From Mobilisporobacter senegalensis (GTDB taxonomy: Bacteria; Bacillota; Clostridia; Lachnospirales; Lachnospiraceae), in assembly GCF_003752155.1 (NCBI RefSeq), contig NZ_RJVG01000007.1:1-64000 (forward strand): a DNA stretch of 64,000 nt, read 5' to 3'. A program made the position numbers and the translations under genes. Position 1 is the first letter of the stretch. Each line of letters opens with the position of its first letter. This document shows, in pieces, positions 8,601 through 18,668 of this stretch. The notes beneath the pieces are model-generated. The model was not told the origin of the DNA. It ran no database searches and saw only the letters and a list, made by a program, of their open reading frames with translations.

Positions 8601-10745
8601 CTAATTTTCGGTGGATTCTATAACATCCACAAAATCAAAATCTATGGTTCTTTGCAGTTTATCCGCACCTATTACTTCTACCGTGACTTTTTGCCCCAGT
8701 TTATACGTCTTTTTCGTATGTTCCCCAATCATCATATATCCGGCTTCATCATAGATATAATAATCATCCTGCAAATCTGCTACACGAACCATACCCTCTA
8801 CTGTATTGGGTAATTCCACATACATACCCCAGGATGTGATGCCTGAAATCACTCCTTCAAATGTTTCCCCGATAAATTGCTGCATATACTCTACTTTCTT
8901 TAATTTTTCAACTTCTCTTTCCGATTCATCTGCACGCCTTTCAGTGATACTGCATTGCCTTGCAACATCATTTAAGATCTTTTCATAATGTTTTACTCTC
9001 TTTTCCCCTAGTCCACCTTTTAAGTTTTCTTTAATGATTCGATGAATCTGTAAATCCGGATATCTTCGTATAGGAGACGTGAAATGGCAATAATATTTTG
9101 CAGATAAACCAAAATGCCCTTCACAATTTGTTGTGTATTTTGCCTGTTTCATAGATCTTAGCGTAAGTCTGCTAATTAAAGGTTCTTCTGGAGTATCTTC
9201 TATTTTAGCCAATAATTTTTGTAATTCTTTTGGATGAATCTCATCCTGACCAATCTTAATCGTATAGCCAAAATTATTAATAAAAATACCAAGTTTTTCT
9301 ATCTTTTCAGGGTCCGGAGTTTCATGAGTCCGATATACAAACGGCAACTCCTGCCAGAAGAAATCTTCTGCCACCGTTTCGTTGGCAATTAACATAAAAT
9401 CTTCTATAATCTTTGTTGCTTTATTTCTTTCATATGGTTTAATTTCAATTGGTTTCCCATTTTTATCAAGGGAAATTTTACTTTCAGGAAAATCAAAATC
9501 AATAGAACCCCTTTTTCGTCTCTTTTCTCTTAAAATATTGGCCAGTTCTAGCATTAGCTCAAACATAGGAACAAATGCCTCATATTCTTTTATCTCAGCT
9601 TCATCTCTATCCTCAAGAATCTTCTTTACACTTGTATAGCTCATTCTTTGGTCAACATTAATTACTGTCTCAGAGAGTTTATGTCCCACAACATTTCCTT
9701 TTGCATCAATATCCATAAAACAACTTAATGCCAGACGATCCACGCCGGCATTCAGAGAACAGATACCGTTGGATAATTTATGAGGTAACATAGGAATTAC
9801 CCGATCTACCAAATATACACTGGTACCTCTCTTTAGCGCTTCCACGTCTAAAGGTGAGCCCTCTTTTACATAATTAGTCACATCTGCAATGTGGACACCA
9901 AGAGTGTAAATATCATCTTTTTTTGATATGGTAATTGCATCATCCAAGTCCTTGGCATCTTCTCCGTCTATGGTCACTGTCTGTAAATTTCTAATATCCA
10001 TTCGACCTGCAAGATCCTTTGTATCCACCTCTTCCGGAATATTCTCGATCTGATGAAGCACTCCTTCCGGAAATTCAAGAGGCAGATTATTTGCCATTAT
10101 AATAGACATGATATCTACTCCGGGATCATTGATATGGCCTAAAATCTCTTTAATCCTGCCTTCTGGGTTCTTTTCGGCATTTCCGTAATTTGTAATATCA
10201 ACAACAACTTTATGGCCTGTAACGGCACCTTTGGTATGTTCTTTTGGTATAAAGATATCTTTTGAAAACTTTTGGTTATCCGGTATTACAAACCCAAAAT
10301 TATTACTCTTTTGAAAAGTACCAACAATTCTGGCATTATTTCTCTCAAGAATAGTTAACACTTCTCCTTCAACACGTTTTCCCGTCTGTTCCTTGCTTAT
10401 TTTAATCTGAACAGTGTCTCCATGCATTGCTCCTTTTGTTTCATTCGCCGGAATAAAGATATCCTCTGGTTCTCCTTCGATTATCACAAAACCAAATCCC
10501 CTTTGAGTCCCTGAAAATGTGCCAACTTTAATATTACTTTCTATAATGCTATATTTCCCCTTATTATCAACTGTTATTTTACCCTCAAAAATAAGACTTT
10601 CCAATACCATTCTTAATTCGTCTTTTTCATTTTTGGGCACTTGTAAGACCATAGCTATCTCTTTAAATTTTAATGGTTCATATTGATCACTATTTATAAA
10701 ATCAAATAATATTTGCTTTTTTTCTTCTAATGTTTGCTGGTTCAT
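8601..10745 (-). CDS. rnr: ribonuclease R
   Basis: A 714-residue processive 3'-5' exoribonuclease that degrades structured RNA and acts with tmRNA-SmpB on nonstop mRNA. An N-terminal winged helix (1-70) is followed by two cold-shock OB domains (about 70-225). The RNB catalytic domain (about 255-580) has the metal-binding cluster [12 protein letters not shown], and an S1 domain (about 628-710) begins [17 protein letters not shown]. The lysine-rich extension seen in proteobacterial RNase R is absent, as is common in Firmicutes. A terminator lies between secG and this gene, so it probably has its own promoter within 10746-10890 (TATAAT near 10776). Confidence 0.96.
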   Translation of the reverse strand: MNQQTLEEKKQILFDFINSDQYEPLKFKEIAMVLQVPKNEKDELRMVLESLIFEGKITVDNKGKYSIIESNIKVGTFSGTQRGFGFVIIEGEPEDIFIPANETKGAMHGDTVQIKISKEQTGKRVEGEVLTILERNNARIVGTFQKSNNFGFVIPDNQKFSKDIFIPKEHTKGAVTGHKVVVDITNYGNAEKNPEGRIKEILGHINDPGVDIMSIIMANNLPLEFPEGVLHQIENIPEEVDTKDLAGRMDIRNLQTVTIDGEDAKDLDDAITISKKDDIYTLGVHIADVTNYVKEGSPLDVEALKRGTSVYLVDRVIPMLPHKLSNGICSLNAGVDRLALSCFMDIDAKGNVVGHKLSETVINVDQRMSYTSVKKILEDRDEAEIKEYEAFVPMFELMLELANILREKRRKRGSIDFDFPESKISLDKNGKPIEIKPYERNKATKIIEDFMLIANETVAEDFFWQELPFVYRTHETPDPEKIEKLGIFINNFGYTIKIGQDEIHPKELQKLLAKIEDTPEEPLISRLTLRSMKQAKYTTNCEGHFGLSAKYYCHFTSPIRRYPDLQIHRIIKENLKGGLGEKRVKHYEKILNDVARQCSITERRADESEREVEKLKKVEYMQQFIGETFEGVISGITSWGMYVELPNTVEGMVRVADLQDDYYIYDEAGYMMIGEHTKKTYKLGQKVTVEVIGADKLQRTIDFDFVDVIESTEN

Positions 10746-10894
10746 TTTTACACCCCTTTCAAAGAAATGTTCCTCTTTATATTATAAACTAATTCACATA
10801 AAATATATATCATTAAAAATGGAATATTTTATTCCTTAATTATATTTTCCTGAATTTTGTTTTAATTCCAAAATAAAGAAACCCTTGTTTCCAT

Positions 10895-10924
10895 AAAAAA
10901 ACACCCTTCTTACAAGGGTGTTTT
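10895..10924 (-). terminator. rho-independent terminator after secG
   Basis: An 11-bp stem AAAACACCCTT (10898-10908) pairs with AAGGGTGTTTT (10914-10924), with a 5-nt loop and a T-run on the minus strand. It separates the glycolytic-secG transcript from rnr-smpB. Confidence 0.88.
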
Positions 10925-10931
10925 GCTTGTC

Positions 10932-11171
10932 TTACCAGTTTAAATTAAGTAGTATTGAGATTAAAATAAATCCAATTGCTAAGTACTTGGTACCTTTTTC
11001 TAAAGCACCTTCCATAGAACGTCCTTTATTCTTGCCCCAATAAGTATCTGCAACTCCACTGATTGAACCTGTTAGTCCTGCTGATTTACCTTCTTGCATT
11101 AATACAATTACTGTTAAAGCGATACACATAATTACGTATATAATTGTGACTGCTATTCTTAACGCTGCCAT
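10932..11171 (-). CDS. secG: preprotein translocase subunit SecG
   Basis: A 79-residue inner-membrane protein of the SecYEG channel. It has two membrane helices (about 5-25 and 57-77) joined by the conserved loop MQEGKSAGLTGSISG, which is diagnostic of SecG. GGAGG lies six bases before the ATG at 11171; the longer reading starting 24 bases upstream has no ribosome binding site. It lies 61 bp after gpmI, matching the common gpmI-secG-rnr order in clostridia. Confidence 0.94.
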   Translation of the reverse strand: MAALRIAVTIIYVIMCIALTVIVLMQEGKSAGLTGSISGVADTYWGKNKGRSMEGALEKGTKYLAIGFILISILLNLNW

Positions 11172-11232
11172 ATTTACACCTCCAATGCTTAACATATTGA
11201 TGTTACCATATTATTACCTATATTTCAACTAT

Positions 11233-12777
11233 TTATTTTTTGATCAAAAGAGATTTACCTGTCATTTCAGCCGGTTGCTTCATGCCCATCATCTCAATTA
11301 ATGTAGGAGCTATATCTGCAAGGCATCCACCATCTCTTAGTGTATAATCCTTATCATAGTTTACCAAGATAAATGGAACAGGGTTTGTGGTATGTGCTGT
11401 AAATGGGTCTCCAGTGTTGTAATCCACTAATTGTTCTGCATTCCCATGATCTGCACAGATAAACATTTGACCATTGGTATTTAATATTTCATTATAGATC
11501 TGGCCCACACATTTATCTACTGCTTCCACTGCTTTCTTAGCTGCATCCTCAATGCCTGTATGTCCAACCATATCAGGATTTGCAAAGTTTACAACGATCA
11601 CATCATATTTATCTGATCTGATAGCTTCTGTTACTTTATCGGCTACTTCATAAGCACTCATCTCTGGCTGTAGATCATAAGTCGCAACTTTTGGAGAATT
11701 TACTAATATTCTGTCTTCTCCTACATTTGGAACCTCGTTACCTCCGTTAAAGAAGAATGTAACATGGGCATATTTTTCAGTTTCAGCAATTCTTGCCTGA
11801 GTTTTTCCATTCGCAGCAAGAAATTCACCCAGGGTATTCGTAATTGCAACCTTATGGAAGGCAACTATTTTGTTTGTAATGGTAGTATCATATTCTGTAA
11901 AGCATACATAAGCAAGTTTTAAAAATCCTTTTTGACGAGGAAAGCCATCAAAAGATTCATCACAGAATGCTCTGGTAATTTCTCTTGCTCTGTCCGGTCT
12001 AAAATTAAAGAAAATTACAGAATCGTTTTCTTTTATTGTTGCTGTTGGTTTATCTCCATCCAGAATAACAGTTGGAACAACAAATTCATCATTCTTACCT
12101 GAATCATAAGATTCCTGTACTGCCACGATTGGAGAACTTGCTTTCTCACCTTCACCCAGTACCATTGCATTATATGCTTTCTCGACTCTGTCCCATCTAT
12201 TATCACGGTCCATTACATAGTAGCGGCCCATAACTGTCGCAATCCTGCCCACACCAATTTCATTCATTTTTGCAACCAGCTCTTCTACAAAACTTTTTCC
12301 TGAAGTGGGTGCTGTATCACGACCATCTAAAAATACATGAACGAATACATTTTTAAGGCCTTTTTTCTTAGCCAGTTCAAGTAATGCATAAAGATGAGTG
12401 TTATGACTATGAACACCACCATCTGAAAGCAGACCATATAAATGTAAGTCTGATTTATTGCTCAGGCAATGATCCATTGCTTTTAAAAGTGCTTCATTAT
12501 GAAAGAAATCTCCATCGTTAATTTCTTTTGTTATCCTTGTTAATTCTTGATAAATAATTCTTCCTGCTCCCATATTGAGATGTCCAACTTCAGAATTACC
12601 CATCTGTCCATCAGGGAGACCAACAGCCAGTCCGCTTGCATATCCTTTCACAAATGGATAATCTAATTTTAATTTATTAAGAACAGGTGTATTGGCAGAT
12701 GTAACTGCATTGCCCTCTGTTCTATCATTTAATCCATAACCATCTAATATCATTAATAGTGTAGGTTTTTTATTCAT
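11233..12777 (-). CDS. gpmI: 2,3-bisphosphoglycerate-independent phosphoglycerate mutase
   Basis: A 514-residue Mn-dependent mutase that interconverts 3- and 2-phosphoglycerate in glycolysis. The N-terminal metal site LDGYG and the phosphoserine loop MGNSEVGHLNMGAGR (Ser near residue 60) are intact. The C-terminal metal cluster includes NFANPDMVGHTG and ADHGNAEQ. The ATG at 12777 has GAAGGAG upstream; the longer reading frame would start inside the intergenic region. It is the fourth gene of the gap-pgk-tpiA-gpmI series. Confidence 0.97.
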   Translation of the reverse strand: MNKKPTLLMILDGYGLNDRTEGNAVTSANTPVLNKLKLDYPFVKGYASGLAVGLPDGQMGNSEVGHLNMGAGRIIYQELTRITKEINDGDFFHNEALLKAMDHCLSNKSDLHLYGLLSDGGVHSHNTHLYALLELAKKKGLKNVFVHVFLDGRDTAPTSGKSFVEELVAKMNEIGVGRIATVMGRYYVMDRDNRWDRVEKAYNAMVLGEGEKASSPIVAVQESYDSGKNDEFVVPTVILDGDKPTATIKENDSVIFFNFRPDRAREITRAFCDESFDGFPRQKGFLKLAYVCFTEYDTTITNKIVAFHKVAITNTLGEFLAANGKTQARIAETEKYAHVTFFFNGGNEVPNVGEDRILVNSPKVATYDLQPEMSAYEVADKVTEAIRSDKYDVIVVNFANPDMVGHTGIEDAAKKAVEAVDKCVGQIYNEILNTNGQMFICADHGNAEQLVDYNTGDPFTAHTTNPVPFILVNYDKDYTLRDGGCLADIAPTLIEMMGMKQPAEMTGKSLLIKK

Positions 12778-12872
12778 ACTAATTGCTCCTTCTTTATTGT
12801 AGTTAGTTAATCTTTCGGTAATACGTGGTCTCCCACAAAACCTCAATTAAAATTGTTCATCTTAATAAAGGT

Positions 12873-12909
12873 AACCGGAAAGAATATGTGAACCATATTC
12901 TAACCGGTT
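12873..12909 (-). other. intercistronic hairpin between tpiA and gpmI
   Basis: A stem of AACCGG (12873-12878) with CCGGTT (12904-12909), a 2x2 internal loop, then an 8-bp stem AGAATATG/CATATTCT with a 5-nt loop. No T-run follows, so it is unlikely to be a terminator. It could protect or guide processing of the operon mRNA. Confidence 0.6.
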
Positions 12910-12926
12910 GAATGCCTTGATTTATC

Positions 12927-13673
12927 CTATTTATAATTTACGATTTTACCAAAATCAGGTTTTAAGCTGGCTCCACCAACTAATCCACCATCAATATCTG
13001 GCTGCGCAAATAATTCTGCTGCACTGTCTGCAGTTACACTTCCACCGTATTGGATACGGATTGCCTGTGCAGTTGCCTCATCATAAATTTCACCGATACA
13101 AACACGAATTGCCGCACAAACTTCTTGAGCTTGAGCAGAAGTAGCTACTTTACCAGTTCCAATTGCCCATATTGGTTCATATGCGATCACTGCTTTTTTA
13201 GCTTGTTCTGCAGTAACATTTAAGAATGCAACCTTAATTTGCTGACGAATCCAATCAATTGTAATTCCTTGTTCTCTTTGAGTTAAAGATTCACCACAGC
13301 AAACAATTGGAGTAATTCCATGTTCAAAAGCTTTTAACACTTTTTTATTTACTGTTTCATCTGTTTCTCCAAAATATTCTCTTCTTTCAGAGTGACCGAT
13401 AATAACATATTTTACCCCAATATCAGTTAACATATTAGGAGCGATTTCTCCTGTAAATGCGCCACTTTCTTCAAAGTACATATTCTCTGCGCCAATCTCA
13501 ATATTAGATCCTTTGGCTGCTTCTACCGCAATAACTAAAGAAATTGCAGGTACACAAAATACTACATCTGCATCTTCTGTAGCTACTAATGGTTTTAATT
13601 CATTGATTAATTTTATGGTCTCACTAGGAGTTTTATTCATCTTCCAGTTTCCAGCTATAATTTTTCTACGCAT
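12927..13673 (-). CDS. tpiA: triosephosphate isomerase
   Basis: A 248-residue TIM-barrel enzyme that interconverts dihydroxyacetone phosphate and glyceraldehyde 3-phosphate. The catalytic Lys11 lies in GNWKMN, the catalytic His in [10 protein letters not shown], and Glu in [11 protein letters not shown]; the phosphate loop GGSV and GLVGGASL are intact. The ATG at 13673 follows GGAGG by seven bases; the in-frame extension upstream is not supported. It lies between pgk and gpmI in the operon. Confidence 0.97.
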   Translation of the reverse strand: MRRKIIAGNWKMNKTPSETIKLINELKPLVATEDADVVFCVPAISLVIAVEAAKGSNIEIGAENMYFEESGAFTGEIAPNMLTDIGVKYVIIGHSERREYFGETDETVNKKVLKAFEHGITPIVCCGESLTQREQGITIDWIRQQIKVAFLNVTAEQAKKAVIAYEPIWAIGTGKVATSAQAQEVCAAIRVCIGEIYDEATAQAIRIQYGGSVTADSAAELFAQPDIDGGLVGGASLKPDFGKIVNYK

Positions 13674-13771
13674 TGTTTTCCTCCAGGTCAAGAGACTATG
13701 ATTTACATAAATATGCTTAACCATAATCCCTGTTATATATTTTACAGTTTCATTTAAAATTTAAATAGTAT

Positions 13772-14968
13772 TTATTTATCGTTTGCTGCAGCAACACCAG
13801 GAAGTTCTTTTCCTTCCAGGAATTCAAGAGAAGCTCCACCGCCAGTTGAAATATGTGTCATCTTGTCTCCGAAACCTAATTGGTTCACTGCTGCTGCTGA
13901 ATCACCACCACCGATGATCGTAGTCGCATCAATATCAGCCATAGCCTTAGCTACTGCTACTGTACCGGCTGCAAAGTTAGACATTTCGAAACATCCCATT
14001 GGTCCGTTCCATACAACTGTCTTTGCGTCTTTCACTGCATTTGCAAATAATTCCTGAGTTTTTGGTCCAATATCAAGTCCCATCCAGCCATCATCAATTC
14101 CTTCTTCATTTGATACAACTTTAATGCTTGCATCGTTTGAGAAAGCATCTGCAGCTACTGTATCAACCGGAATTAATAATTTGACATTCTTTTCTTCTGC
14201 TTTTTTAAGCATGTCTAATGCATATTGTTTGTAATCTTCTTCCACAAGTGAATTACCGATTTTCTCGCCTTTTGCTGCAAAGAAAGTAAACGCCATACCA
14301 CCACCTATGATAAGAGTATCTACTTTATCAAGAAGATTATCAATAACAGAAATCTTAGAAGAAACTTTTGATCCACCAAGAATCGCTACGAATGGTCTCT
14401 TAGGATTATTCACTGCATTACCGAGGAAATCAATTTCTTTTTGCATTAAATAGCCGACTACTGCTGTCTCAACATATTTAGTTACACCAACGTTTGAACA
14501 ATGTGCTCTATGTGCTGTACCAAATGCATCATTTACAAATACATCAGCTAAAGAAGCTAATTCTTCGCTAAATATATCAACATTTTTTGTTTCTTCTATT
14601 CTGTAACGAGTGTTTTCAAGAAGTACTACATCTCCATCTTTCATAGATGCTACGGCAGCTTTTGCATTTTCACCAACTACTGTCGCATCTGCAGCAAATT
14701 TAACCGGTTGTCCTAGTAATTCTGTTAATCTTACTGCAACTGGAGCTAATGATAATTCTGGTTTTGGTTCTCCCTTTGGTTTGCCAAGATGAGAGCAAAG
14801 AATTACTTTACCGCCATCTTTAATTAATTTTTTAATTGTAGGAAGTGCAGATACAAGACGATTTTCATCTGTAATTTTTCCTTCTTGTAATGGAACATTA
14901 AAATCACAACGAACTAATACTCTTTTCCCTTTTACGTTGATATCATCAACTGATTTTTTATTTAACAT
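13772..14968 (-). CDS. pgk: phosphoglycerate kinase
   Basis: A 398-residue monomeric kinase that makes ATP from 1,3-bisphosphoglycerate. The N-terminal substrate motif VRCDFNVPL and the C-terminal nucleotide motif GGGDSAAAV are intact, as is the hinge with NGPMGCFE. The length is normal. AAAGGAG lies seven bases before the ATG at 14968. A 130-bp gap to gap contains a strong hairpin. Confidence 0.97.
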   Translation of the reverse strand: MLNKKSVDDINVKGKRVLVRCDFNVPLQEGKITDENRLVSALPTIKKLIKDGGKVILCSHLGKPKGEPKPELSLAPVAVRLTELLGQPVKFAADATVVGENAKAAVASMKDGDVVLLENTRYRIEETKNVDIFSEELASLADVFVNDAFGTAHRAHCSNVGVTKYVETAVVGYLMQKEIDFLGNAVNNPKRPFVAILGGSKVSSKISVIDNLLDKVDTLIIGGGMAFTFFAAKGEKIGNSLVEEDYKQYALDMLKKAEEKNVKLLIPVDTVAADAFSNDASIKVVSNEEGIDDGWMGLDIGPKTQELFANAVKDAKTVVWNGPMGCFEMSNFAAGTVAVAKAMADIDATTIIGGGDSAAAVNQLGFGDKMTHISTGGGASLEFLEGKELPGVAAANDK

Positions 14969-15015
14969 ATGTGTAACTCCTTTCAACTTCAAACATATTT
15001 AAGATTTTAAAGACA

Positions 15016-15065
15016 CTATAAAGGTCCGGTCCTATAGTCTAACCTACAAGACCGGACCCATATAG
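15016..15065 (-). other. GC-rich hairpin between gap and pgk
   Basis: GGTCCGGTC (15023-15031) pairs perfectly with GACCGGACC (15050-15058) around an 18-nt loop. CTATA/TATAG (15016-15020, 15061-15065) extends the stem past small bulges. It lacks a T-tract. A role in differential stability of gap and pgk mRNA, or partial attenuation, is inference. Confidence 0.65.
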
Positions 15066-15097
15066 GATCTTATATTTTATTAAATGATAAAACCTGC

Positions 15098-16111
15098 TTA
15101 TGCTAATTCAGCAAAATATTTGATTGTTCTAACCATTTGGCTAGTGTATGAATTTTCATTATCATACCAGGAAACAACTTTAACTAATGTTTTTCCATCT
15201 TCAAGTGGAGTAACTTTTGTTTGAGTTGCATCAAATAATGAACCATAACTAATACCAATGATATCTGATGATACTAATTCTTCTTCAGTATAACCAAATG
15301 AAGCTGATGAAGCTGCTTTCATAGCTGCATTTATATCAGCTGCAGTTACATTGCCTTCAACAACTGCTACTAATTCCGTAGTTGAACCAGTTGGAACTGG
15401 AACTCTTTGAGCTGCGCCATCTAACTTACCAGCTAATTCTGGAACAACAAGACCAATTGCTTTTGCTGCGCCAGTTGAGTTAGGAACGATATTTGCTGCT
15501 GCTGCACGAGCTCTTCTTAAGTCTCCCTTTGGATGAGGACCATCTAAAGTCATTTGATCACCTGTGTAAGCATGAATTGTAGTCATAAATCCTTTTTGGA
15601 TTGGAGCTAATTTATTTAATGTATCAGCCATTGGAGCTAAACAGTTTGTTGTACAAGAAGCTGCAGAAATAATTGTATCCTCTGCTTTTAAAATGTTTTC
15701 ATTAACGCTGAATACTACTGTTGGAAGATCATTTCCAGCTGGAGCAGAGATAACAACTTTCTTAGCACCTGCATCGATATGTGCTTGAGATTTTGCTTTT
15801 GATACGTAGAAACCAGTACATTCAAGTACTACGTCAACACCGATTGCTCCCCATGGAAGATCAGCTGCATTTCTTTCAGCATAGATTTTGATTTCTTTAC
15901 CGTCAACAACGATAGAATCTTCTTTTGCTTCTACTTTATCAGCTAAAGCATATCTACCTTGTGCTGAATCATATTTTAACAAATGTGCTAACATTTTTGG
16001 ATTAGTTAAATCGTTGATTGCTACTATTTCGTATCCTTCAGCACCAAACATTTGTCTAAATGCAAGACGTCCTATACGTCCAAAACCATTGATTGCTACT
16101 TTTACTGCCAT
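15098..16111 (-). CDS. gap: glyceraldehyde-3-phosphate dehydrogenase, type I
   Basis: A 337-residue NAD-dependent dehydrogenase, the first gene of the glycolytic operon. The Rossmann motif [13 protein letters not shown] is at the N-terminus and the catalytic Cys153 is in [17 protein letters not shown] lies eight bases before the ATG. It has its own near-consensus promoter. No CggR-type repressor gene lies upstream, unlike Bacillus subtilis; a coat gene pair lies there instead. Confidence 0.98.
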   Translation of the reverse strand: MAVKVAINGFGRIGRLAFRQMFGAEGYEIVAINDLTNPKMLAHLLKYDSAQGRYALADKVEAKEDSIVVDGKEIKIYAERNAADLPWGAIGVDVVLECTGFYVSKAKSQAHIDAGAKKVVISAPAGNDLPTVVFSVNENILKAEDTIISAASCTTNCLAPMADTLNKLAPIQKGFMTTIHAYTGDQMTLDGPHPKGDLRRARAAAANIVPNSTGAAKAIGLVVPELAGKLDGAAQRVPVPTGSTTELVAVVEGNVTAADINAAMKAASSASFGYTEEELVSSDIIGISYGSLFDATQTKVTPLEDGKTLVKVVSWYDNENSYTSQMVRTIKYFAELA

Positions 16112-16145
16112 GAATAATTCCTCCTAAAAGTTATTTTATTATTCT

Positions 16146-16192
16146 AAATCCTTAGTTTCCTTGGATTGATAATATTTTACCAAACCCTTAGT
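16146..16192 (-). promoter_or_regulatory. paired direct repeats in the gap leader (candidate operator)
   Basis: Two direct repeats, ACTAAGGGTTT (16182-16192) and ACTAAGGATTT (16146-16156), match at 10 of 11 positions with centres 36 bp apart. They span the predicted start point and early leader. Their spacing suits binding on one DNA face, but no binding protein is known. Confidence 0.35.
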
Positions 16193-16195
16193 CCC

Positions 16196-16224
16196 ATTTT
16201 ACATAATATGATCTTAAATTTCAA
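16196..16224 (-). promoter_or_regulatory. sigma-A promoter of the gap operon
   Basis: TTGAAA (16219-16224) and TAAAAT (16196-16201) on the minus strand are 17 bp apart. The start would be near 16189, giving a leader of about 78 nt. Confidence 0.72.
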
Positions 16225-16331
16225 GTTAAATTTTATATGATTTGCATAAATTTATCATTTTATATACATTGTGCATATAATACGAAACTTTGGTATTTTT
16301 TTTGTGCATCATTTAAAGTTTATAATTTAAT

Positions 16332-16382
16332 AAAAAAGGGTGCTGCAAAATGTCTAAATTGTAATTTGCAACAACCCTTTTT
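16332..16382 (-). terminator. bidirectional-looking terminator after the coat genes
   Basis: An imperfect stem pairs AAAAAGGGTGCTGCAAA with TTTGCAACAACCCTTTTT (16332-16382), with A/T runs on both sides. It lies 16 bp after the coat gene stop and carries the same TTGCAA core as other terminators here. Confidence 0.8.
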
Positions 16383-16397
16383 ATTCTATTATTCTAC

Positions 16398-16700
16398 TTA
16401 TTTTGCTCCTGAATTACTAGCAAGTGTTTTTACATTCATAATTTCGTCCTGAGTTGCCTTTTGAGCCGGCTGATAATAAGATTTGCTCTTCGCTAGCGTA
16501 AATAATTCATACTGGGATGTTTCGGCTTCATTACGGATTTGCTGTAATGTTTGTCGTAATTGCTGGTTCTCTGTCTGTGAAATATATTCGCTATATCTTA
16601 CCAGGCATGAATTAATTCCATTTAAAGCATCTGATACCATAACTTTTTCCTGCATTCCGGCAACCTTTGGCATCCCTTGTGATCCTTGCATATCTTGCAT
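16398..16700 (-). CDS. CotF-family spore coat protein
   Basis: A 100-residue all-helical protein resembling the Coat F domain (PF07875): a helix with VSDALNGINSCLVRYSEYISQT (written in pieces: VSDALNGINS, then CLVRYSEY), then a second helix of NQQLRQTLQQIRNEAE, and the closing YYQPAQKATQDEI. The N-terminal 18 residues are Met-, Gln- and Gly-rich. AGGAGG lies eight bases before the ATG. It is 12 bp after a second small coat-like gene and forms a two-gene unit. Confidence 0.85.
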   Translation of the reverse strand: MQDMQGSQGMPKVAGMQEKVMVSDALNGINSCLVRYSEYISQTENQQLRQTLQQIRNEAETSQYELFTLAKSKSYYQPAQKATQDEIMNVKTLASNSGAK

Positions 16701-16712
16701 GTCATTCTCCTC

Positions 16713-16907
16713 CTATTGTAAAAACTGCATTAATTGTTGTTTATTTTTTGTTGATGACTGAGCGGATTTTTGAAAAAATTGTTTTACATACGGATCTGTT
16801 GCATCCTGTGCATAGCAATTAAATTTCTGGGTTTCCGTATCACATGCTAAAATAAGATGTCTAAGATTCTGTAATTCCATTTCATTAATATTACTCACGT
16901 TATTCAT
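16713..16907 (-). CDS. small spore coat-like protein
   Basis: A 64-residue helical protein (MELQNLRHLILACDTETQKF, then CYAQDATDPYVKQFFQKSA) that resembles a half CotF-like unit and ends in a Gln-rich tail. Such short partners commonly precede CotF-family genes in clostridia. It is the first gene of the pair, with GGAGG before the ATG. The sporulation role is inferred from the neighbour. Confidence 0.72.
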   Translation of the reverse strand: MNNVSNINEMELQNLRHLILACDTETQKFNCYAQDATDPYVKQFFQKSAQSSTKNKQQLMQFLQ

Positions 16908-17050
16908 AAAAAAATTCCTCCTTTATCACTATAATACACTAGTATTATTAGAGATAATGGAGGAACTTATTCATACTTATTATGTAATTTTTTGTTACAG
17001 TTCAGCTATAACAATTTTTTAATAAATATCCCAATTGCTTATAAATATTA

Positions 17051-18487
17051 TTAAATCTGATCATATAATTCTTTGTATTTTTCTGCCGAATTATTCCATG
17101 AATAATCCATAGCCATTCCACGATCAATCAATTTATTCCATTCACGTTTTTTATTATAATAGATGGATTTTGCATATTGGATTGATGCTAACATCTCATG
17201 GGCATTATAATTTGCAAATGAAAAGCCTGTACCCGTACTTTCATACTGATTAAAAGGTTCTATCGTATCCTTTAATCCACCAGTTTCACGAACAATCGGT
17301 ACGGTTCCATAGCGTAAACTCATTAATTGGCTAAGTCCACATGGTTCAAATAGTGACGGCATCAGAAAGGCATCACAGGCCGCATAAATTTTATGAGCTC
17401 TTTCGTTGGAATAAAATATATTTGCAGATACTCTGTCATTATATTTCCAAGCGAAATGTCTAAATAAATTTTCGTATTTTTCTTCCCCAGTACCCAATAC
17501 AACTAACTGTGTGTCTTCTGAACAAATTTCTTCAATTACATAATCTATTAAATCAAGTCCTTTTTGGTCAGTAAGTCTTGATATAATACCAATCATGAAC
17601 TTTTTATCACCCTGTCCGATTCCCAGTTCCTTTTGAAGTGCCAATTTGTTCTTACCCTTTTCTTTTCGGAATGTTTTGGCACTATAATTCCTGTATATAA
17701 ATGGATCCGTCTCAGGATTATATTCATCATAATCAATTCCATTAGTAATACCCATTAAAGAATTCTCCCTGGCCTGAATCAGCCCGTCAAGACCTTCTCC
17801 ATAAAAAGGCATCTTTATTTCTTCCGCATAAGTTTTACTGACCGTTGTTATAAAATCGGCATAAACAATCCCACCTTTTAAATAGTTGGCGTCACCATAC
17901 GCTTCCAATTTGTCCGGCGTGAAATAATAGGAAGAAAGACCAGTTATGTCTTTTACTGTTTTTAAATCCCAGATCCCTTGAAATTTTAAATTGTGAATTG
18001 TCATTATAGTCTTAATACCTTGATAAAATTCACCCTGAGAAAATATATCTTTCAGATATACCGGTAATAATCCTGTCTGCCAATCATTGCAATGAATAAT
18101 ATCCGGTCTAAAATCAATGAGTGGAAGTGCTGATAGAGCCGCTTTAGAAAAAAATGCAAATTTTTCAATATCTTCATAAATCTGTCCATAAGGAGTACAT
18201 CCTGAAAAATAGAATTCATTATCTATAAAATAAAATTTTATTCCGTCATATTCCATTTCCATAATTCCAACATATTGATTTCTCCAAGCAAGATCCAAAT
18301 AAAAATGTGTAATATAATTCATTTGACTTGTATATGAATCAGGAATTGAAGCATATTTTGGAATCATAACCCTTACATCATATTCTTCTTTATCAAAATA
18401 TTTTGGTAAAGAACCTACAACATCAGCTAATCCACCTGTTTTTATAAATGGTACACATTCAGATGCAACATACAAAATCTTTTTCAT
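17051..18487 (-). CDS. glgA: glycogen synthase (ADP-glucose, GT5)
   Basis: A 478-residue GT-B glucosyltransferase that extends alpha-1,4-glucan from ADP-glucose. The N-terminal KTGGLADVVGSLPK loop binds the ADP-glucose phosphate; HCNDWQTGLLP and the C-terminal PSLFEPCGLSQ and ETGGLKDTIEPF motifs are all intact. The length is normal for GlgA. No other glycogen genes (glgB, glgC, glgD, glgP) lie nearby, so it is a lone gene, downstream of spo0A. Its promoter was not clear; TATAAT-like boxes lie near 18555. Confidence 0.95.
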   Translation of the reverse strand: MKKILYVASECVPFIKTGGLADVVGSLPKYFDKEEYDVRVMIPKYASIPDSYTSQMNYITHFYLDLAWRNQYVGIMEMEYDGIKFYFIDNEFYFSGCTPYGQIYEDIEKFAFFSKAALSALPLIDFRPDIIHCNDWQTGLLPVYLKDIFSQGEFYQGIKTIMTIHNLKFQGIWDLKTVKDITGLSSYYFTPDKLEAYGDANYLKGGIVYADFITTVSKTYAEEIKMPFYGEGLDGLIQARENSLMGITNGIDYDEYNPETDPFIYRNYSAKTFRKEKGKNKLALQKELGIGQGDKKFMIGIISRLTDQKGLDLIDYVIEEICSEDTQLVVLGTGEEKYENLFRHFAWKYNDRVSANIFYSNERAHKIYAACDAFLMPSLFEPCGLSQLMSLRYGTVPIVRETGGLKDTIEPFNQYESTGTGFSFANYNAHEMLASIQYAKSIYYNKKREWNKLIDRGMAMDYSWNNSAEKYKELYDQI

Positions 18488-18591
18488 TTATCTTGTTCCT
18501 CCCACTGTAATTTGTGATTTTTAATAAGTATAATATTGTTCTATATATAATTATACTATACTTTATCTTTATTAAAAGTATAACTTCATTC

Positions 18592-18632
18592 AAAAAATAT
18601 GAATGATTCTTTACTAATGTTAATCAATCATT
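18592..18632 (-). terminator. possible weak terminator after spo0A
   Basis: AATGATT (18602-18608) pairs with AATCATT (18626-18632) and a T6 run follows on the minus strand. The stem is only 7 bp and AT-rich. Confidence 0.35.
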
Positions 18633-18668
18633 ATACAGTGGTAAGTAACATAAAAATACCAAGGAAAA

